Assembly: GCA_030039865.1 (NCBI GenBank)
Contig: JASHUS010000059.1
Location: 1-13,995, forward strand
DNA length: 13,995 nucleotides
Reading direction: 5' to 3'
Source of the DNA: Thermoplasmata archaeon
GTDB lineage: Archaea; Thermoplasmatota; Thermoplasmata; Lutacidiplasmatales; UBA184
Both the position numbers and the translations under genes were made by a program. Numbering within the stretch: the first letter of the stretch is position 1; each line of letters begins with the position of its first letter. The notes beneath the pieces are model-generated. The model was not told the DNA's origin. It was given only the letters and a program-made list of their open reading frames with translations, and searched no databases. Below, piece after piece: positions 11,490 through 13,995 of this stretch.

Positions 11490-13995
11490 GTGAGACGTTC
11501 TTTGGGCTCTCCCTCCCACTCCGGAGGAGAGGCGCGCCGAGGCTGGGACCGATCGCAATTCCTTCCGATCGCCTTCGTGATCGTCCTGGTCGTGATCGGA
11601 TCCGCGGGGTTGGCCGGGCTCGTCGTTCCTGCCGCCTCGTCATCGATCGCGGCCACCGGCCCCGCTTCCGCGGCGCACGACGCGGCCGCGCCGGCCGCGC
11701 TACCCCCCACGCACGGCGACCTGGTCGTCGGACCGGGCCAGAGCTACACCATCCAGCCGACCTCGCCCGGCCACACCTACTTCCAGGGCGGGAACATCAC
11801 GGTCGAGGCGGGCGGGACGCTCAACGTCACGAACGTGACGCTCTCGTTCGTCGAGTTCATCGGCGACACGGGCACCCCGCTCAATCGCACGAGCCACGTC
11901 TACCACTTCACGGACGCGGGAACGGTGAATCTGTACAACGCGACGATCACGACCGATCTGAACGTCATCAACGCCTACGCGAAGTTGAACCTCAGCGTCT
12001 CGGGCACGCTCAACGCCTCGGAGTCCTCGCTCGAGTTCCCCGGCTGGCTCTTCGTCAACGGCTCGGCCGCGCAGGTGACGCTCAACGACTCGACGGTCGC
12101 GGGCAATCCCGCAGCGCTCGGCCTCGGGGGCAGCGAACCGACGAACATCTTCGCGGACACGGTCTGGGCCCCCTCGATCTACGTCCTGGGCGGGGCGCAC
12201 TTCAACGTCTTCGGCGGCTCGATCACGGACGTCTACGCCAACGACCTCCTGACGAACGGCTACACGCGCCCGACGCCCCTCAACGGACCGATCTACACCC
12301 CGCTCTTCCCCGCGCCGGCCGGCTACCAGCTCGCCGGTCCGAGCGACGCCGCCGCGCTGAGCCAGGACTGGCTCTACCCGAAGGCGTCGGTGCTCGGCGG
12401 GTACGTCGTGATCCTCTACGCCGACACGAACTCTGGCGGGAACGCGACCGAGTCGAACAACACCGTCGTGCAGCTCAACGTCACCTACGGCGGCACGAAC
12501 TACACGCTCGGCGACCTCCTGTTCAAGAACAGCACCGCGCTCGGCGGGGCGACACTCGACTTCCCGACGGCGCTGACGGACGCGATCAACGCGGGCGGCC
12601 TCCTTCAGTACCTGAACTACACGGGCACGTGGGACACCCCGGCCCAGATCTCCCTCAACCTCACGCCGATCTCGGTGCCGTCCGGTGGAACCGGCACGAC
12701 GCTGATCAACATGACCTTCCAGCTGAACACCACCGGGCCGGACTACAACATCGGCGTTTCGGGCGGCTCGACGTTCACCGCGGTCAACTCCCTGATCGCC
12801 CTCAACTGGGTGCCCGGCGGAGGGACCATCTACTCCGTCCAGGGGCCGTATCCGTGGGTCTCGAACAAGCTCACCTTCCAGGACGGCTCGAGCGGGTACC
12901 TCGCGAACGTCACGACGGGTCAGCCGCTCGATGGGGTCTTCGGCGCCTCGGCCGTCTCGACCGACCTCACGAGCGAGGTGTACTTCTACCGCTGGGCGGC
13001 GTTCAACATCACGGCGGGACCCGCGAACCAGCCGCTCGATGACGCGCAGGTCTCGGTCTTCTACGCCTACGACACGAGCCAGGCGAACAACGCGACCGCG
13101 ACGCGCCTCAACGACATCGCGACCGCCAACCCGGCGATGTGGGGCTACCTCGAGTACTGGGACCTCGTGATCGGGGCCCCGGCGTGGGGAGCGTCCAACG
13201 CGCAGGGGGTCGCGACGCTGCTCGTCGCCGCGAGCAATCTCACGTACGGCACGCTGCCGGACGGCAACTTCCTCGGCGGCTACCACGTCGCCGTCTCGGT
13301 CCCCGGCTACTCCGTGCCCACGCACTGGTTCAACTGGGCCGTTCGTCCGTATCCGGACGGCGTCGCCCTCGGGACACCGGGCTACGGCATGCCCGACTAC
13401 GGGCCGGCCCAGGCGTTCCCGAACTACGCCTTCACGATCCGCATCGTCAGCGCGAACGGCCCGGGCACGACCACGCTCAACCTGAACACCCAGTACACGA
13501 CGACCGGGATCGTCGACTACAACGGCACCGCGAGCGCGACGATCGACGTCTACGCGACCCAGACCGGGACGACCCTGCCGATCCTGGTCGGCACGGGCAC
13601 CGGGAGCGCGAACCAGCCGTTCACCGTCTCCTGGACGGTGCCGCTCACGAACATCCTGAGTCCGGGCAAGTCCTACACGCTCTCCGTCACGGCCACCGCG
13701 TACGGCGTCACGTCGAAGCCGTTCGACATCGCCGGCACGTACACCGTCCCGGGCCCGCCGGTCAACTTCTGGGACCAGAAAATCCTCGGGCTGCCGCTCT
13801 GGCTCTGGCTCGTCATCGCGGCGGTCGCGGCGATCGCAATCGTGCTCTTCCTGCTCTTCGCCCGACGCCAGGCGGCGGGCCGCCTCGTCGAGTGCGGGGA
13901 GTGCGGCAACCTGATCCCCGAGGACGCGACCGTCTGTCCGAAGTGCGGCGCGGAGTTCGAGAAGGACCTGATCCGCTGTAGCCGATGCGCCTCGA
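11490..13995 (+). CDS. large surface glycoprotein with beta-helix-like region, C-terminal membrane anchor and zinc ribbons (3' end outside window)
   Basis: An uninterrupted frame of 835 codons runs off the window edge. GTG 11490 is chosen from its TATA-like element 28 bp upstream; no other start fits. A basic N-terminus leads to a hydrophobic signal or anchor segment (about 24-46) and an Ala-rich linker. The region from about 85 to 250 has short repeated strand motifs (such as GGTLNVTNVTL and SGTLNAS) typical of right-handed beta-helix proteins. Beta-sandwich-like segments then continue to about 760. I count over twenty N-x-S/T sequons and almost no cysteine outside the membrane. A membrane helix (768-790) and basic ARR follow. 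The cytosolic end has CGEC (802-805) and CPKC (816-819), a complete zinc ribbon, then CSRC (830-833), the first half of another. Such proteins occur on archaeal cell surfaces; a ligand cannot be named. Function unknown. Confidence 0.85.
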   Translation, partial: MRRSLGSPSHSGGEARRGWDRSQFLPIAFVIVLVVIGSAGLAGLVVPAASSSIAATGPASAAHDAAAPAALPPTHGDLVVGPGQSYTIQPTSPGHTYFQGGNITVEAGGTLNVTNVTLSFVEFIGDTGTPLNRTSHVYHFTDAGTVNLYNATITTDLNVINAYAKLNLSVSGTLNASESSLEFPGWLFVNGSAAQVTLNDSTVAGNPAALGLGGSEPTNIFADTVWAPSIYVLGGAHFNVFGGSITDVYANDLLTNGYTRPTPLNGPIYTPLFPAPAGYQLAGPSDAAALSQDWLYPKASVLGGYVVILYADTNSGGNATESNNTVVQLNVTYGGTNYTLGDLLFKNSTALGGATLDFPTALTDAINAGGLLQYLNYTGTWDTPAQISLNLTPISVPSGGTGTTLINMTFQLNTTGPDYNIGVSGGSTFTAVNSLIALNWVPGGGTIYSVQGPYPWVSNKLTFQDGSSGYLANVTTGQPLDGVFGASAVSTDLTSEVYFYRWAAFNITAGPANQPLDDAQVSVFYAYDTSQANNATATRLNDIATANPAMWGYLEYWDLVIGAPAWGASNAQGVATLLVAASNLTYGTLPDGNFLGGYHVAVSVPGYSVPTHWFNWAVRPYPDGVALGTPGYGMPDYGPAQAFPNYAFTIRIVSANGPGTTTLNLNTQYTTTGIVDYNGTASATIDVYATQTGTTLPILVGTGTGSANQPFTVSWTVPLTNILSPGKSYTLSVTATAYGVTSKPFDIAGTYTVPGPPVNFWDQKILGLPLWLWLVIAAVAAIAIVLFLLFARRQAAGRLVECGECGNLIPEDATVCPKCGAEFEKDLIRCSRCAS

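Noticed and set aside
11700..13325. 541-codon minus-strand open frame
   Set aside because: Composed almost wholly of Arg, Val, Glu, Asp and Ala; it mirrors the surface glycoprotein frame on the plus strand, which has signal, sequons, membrane helix and zinc ribbons.

Overview
The window is high-GC archaeal chromosomal DNA. Archaeal origin is supported by a stand-alone Kae1 protein, a geranylgeranyl-reductase-family flavoprotein, secreted and anchored proteins rich in N-glycosylation sequons, and A+T octamers centred about 27-30 bp upstream of several start codons, the geometry of TATA-box promoters on leaderless transcripts. A Thermoplasmatota-type euryarchaeon is my best guess; the lineage cannot be proved from the sequence alone. 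I see no rRNA, tRNA, CRISPR array, insertion sequence or convincing terminator.

Layout. (1) 85-2711, plus strand: a small unrecognised protein, Kae1 (tRNA t6A synthesis) and a geranylgeranyl-reductase-family flavoprotein (membrane lipid saturation), each with its own TATA-like element. (2) 2651-6045, minus strand: a secreted GH12-type beta-glucanase, followed by a tight three-gene group made of a BlaI/MecI-type repressor, a BlaR1/MecR1-like membrane metalloprotease without the usual extracellular sensor domain, and a secreted membrane-anchored protein. The last gene overlaps the 3' end of the reductase gene tail to tail by 61 bp. (3) 6046-6368: a divergent intergenic region with promoter-like and repeated motifs but no gene. 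(4) 6369-11393, plus strand: a compact operon for cysteine supply and use, made of cystathionine beta-synthase with a C-terminal CBS-domain pair, a cystathionine gamma-lyase/synthase-family enzyme, cysteinyl-tRNA synthetase and an MDR-family dehydrogenase. (5) 11490 to the end: a large N-glycosylated, beta-helix-like surface protein with a C-terminal membrane anchor and cytosolic zinc ribbons, cut by the window edge.

How the genes work together. The cysteine operon can turn homocysteine and serine into cystathionine, then cysteine, and charge it onto tRNA(Cys). The minus-strand cluster has the parts of a protease-relieved repressor switch (repressor plus membrane protease) beside a secreted glycan hydrolase and a surface protein. 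This is the best candidate here for an undescribed system, because archaea lack the peptidoglycan and penicillin-binding targets that the bacterial BlaR1/BlaI pair monitors. Leaderless starts appear at the first genes of transcription units, while internal operon genes have Shine-Dalgarno-like sequences, suggesting two modes of translation initiation.
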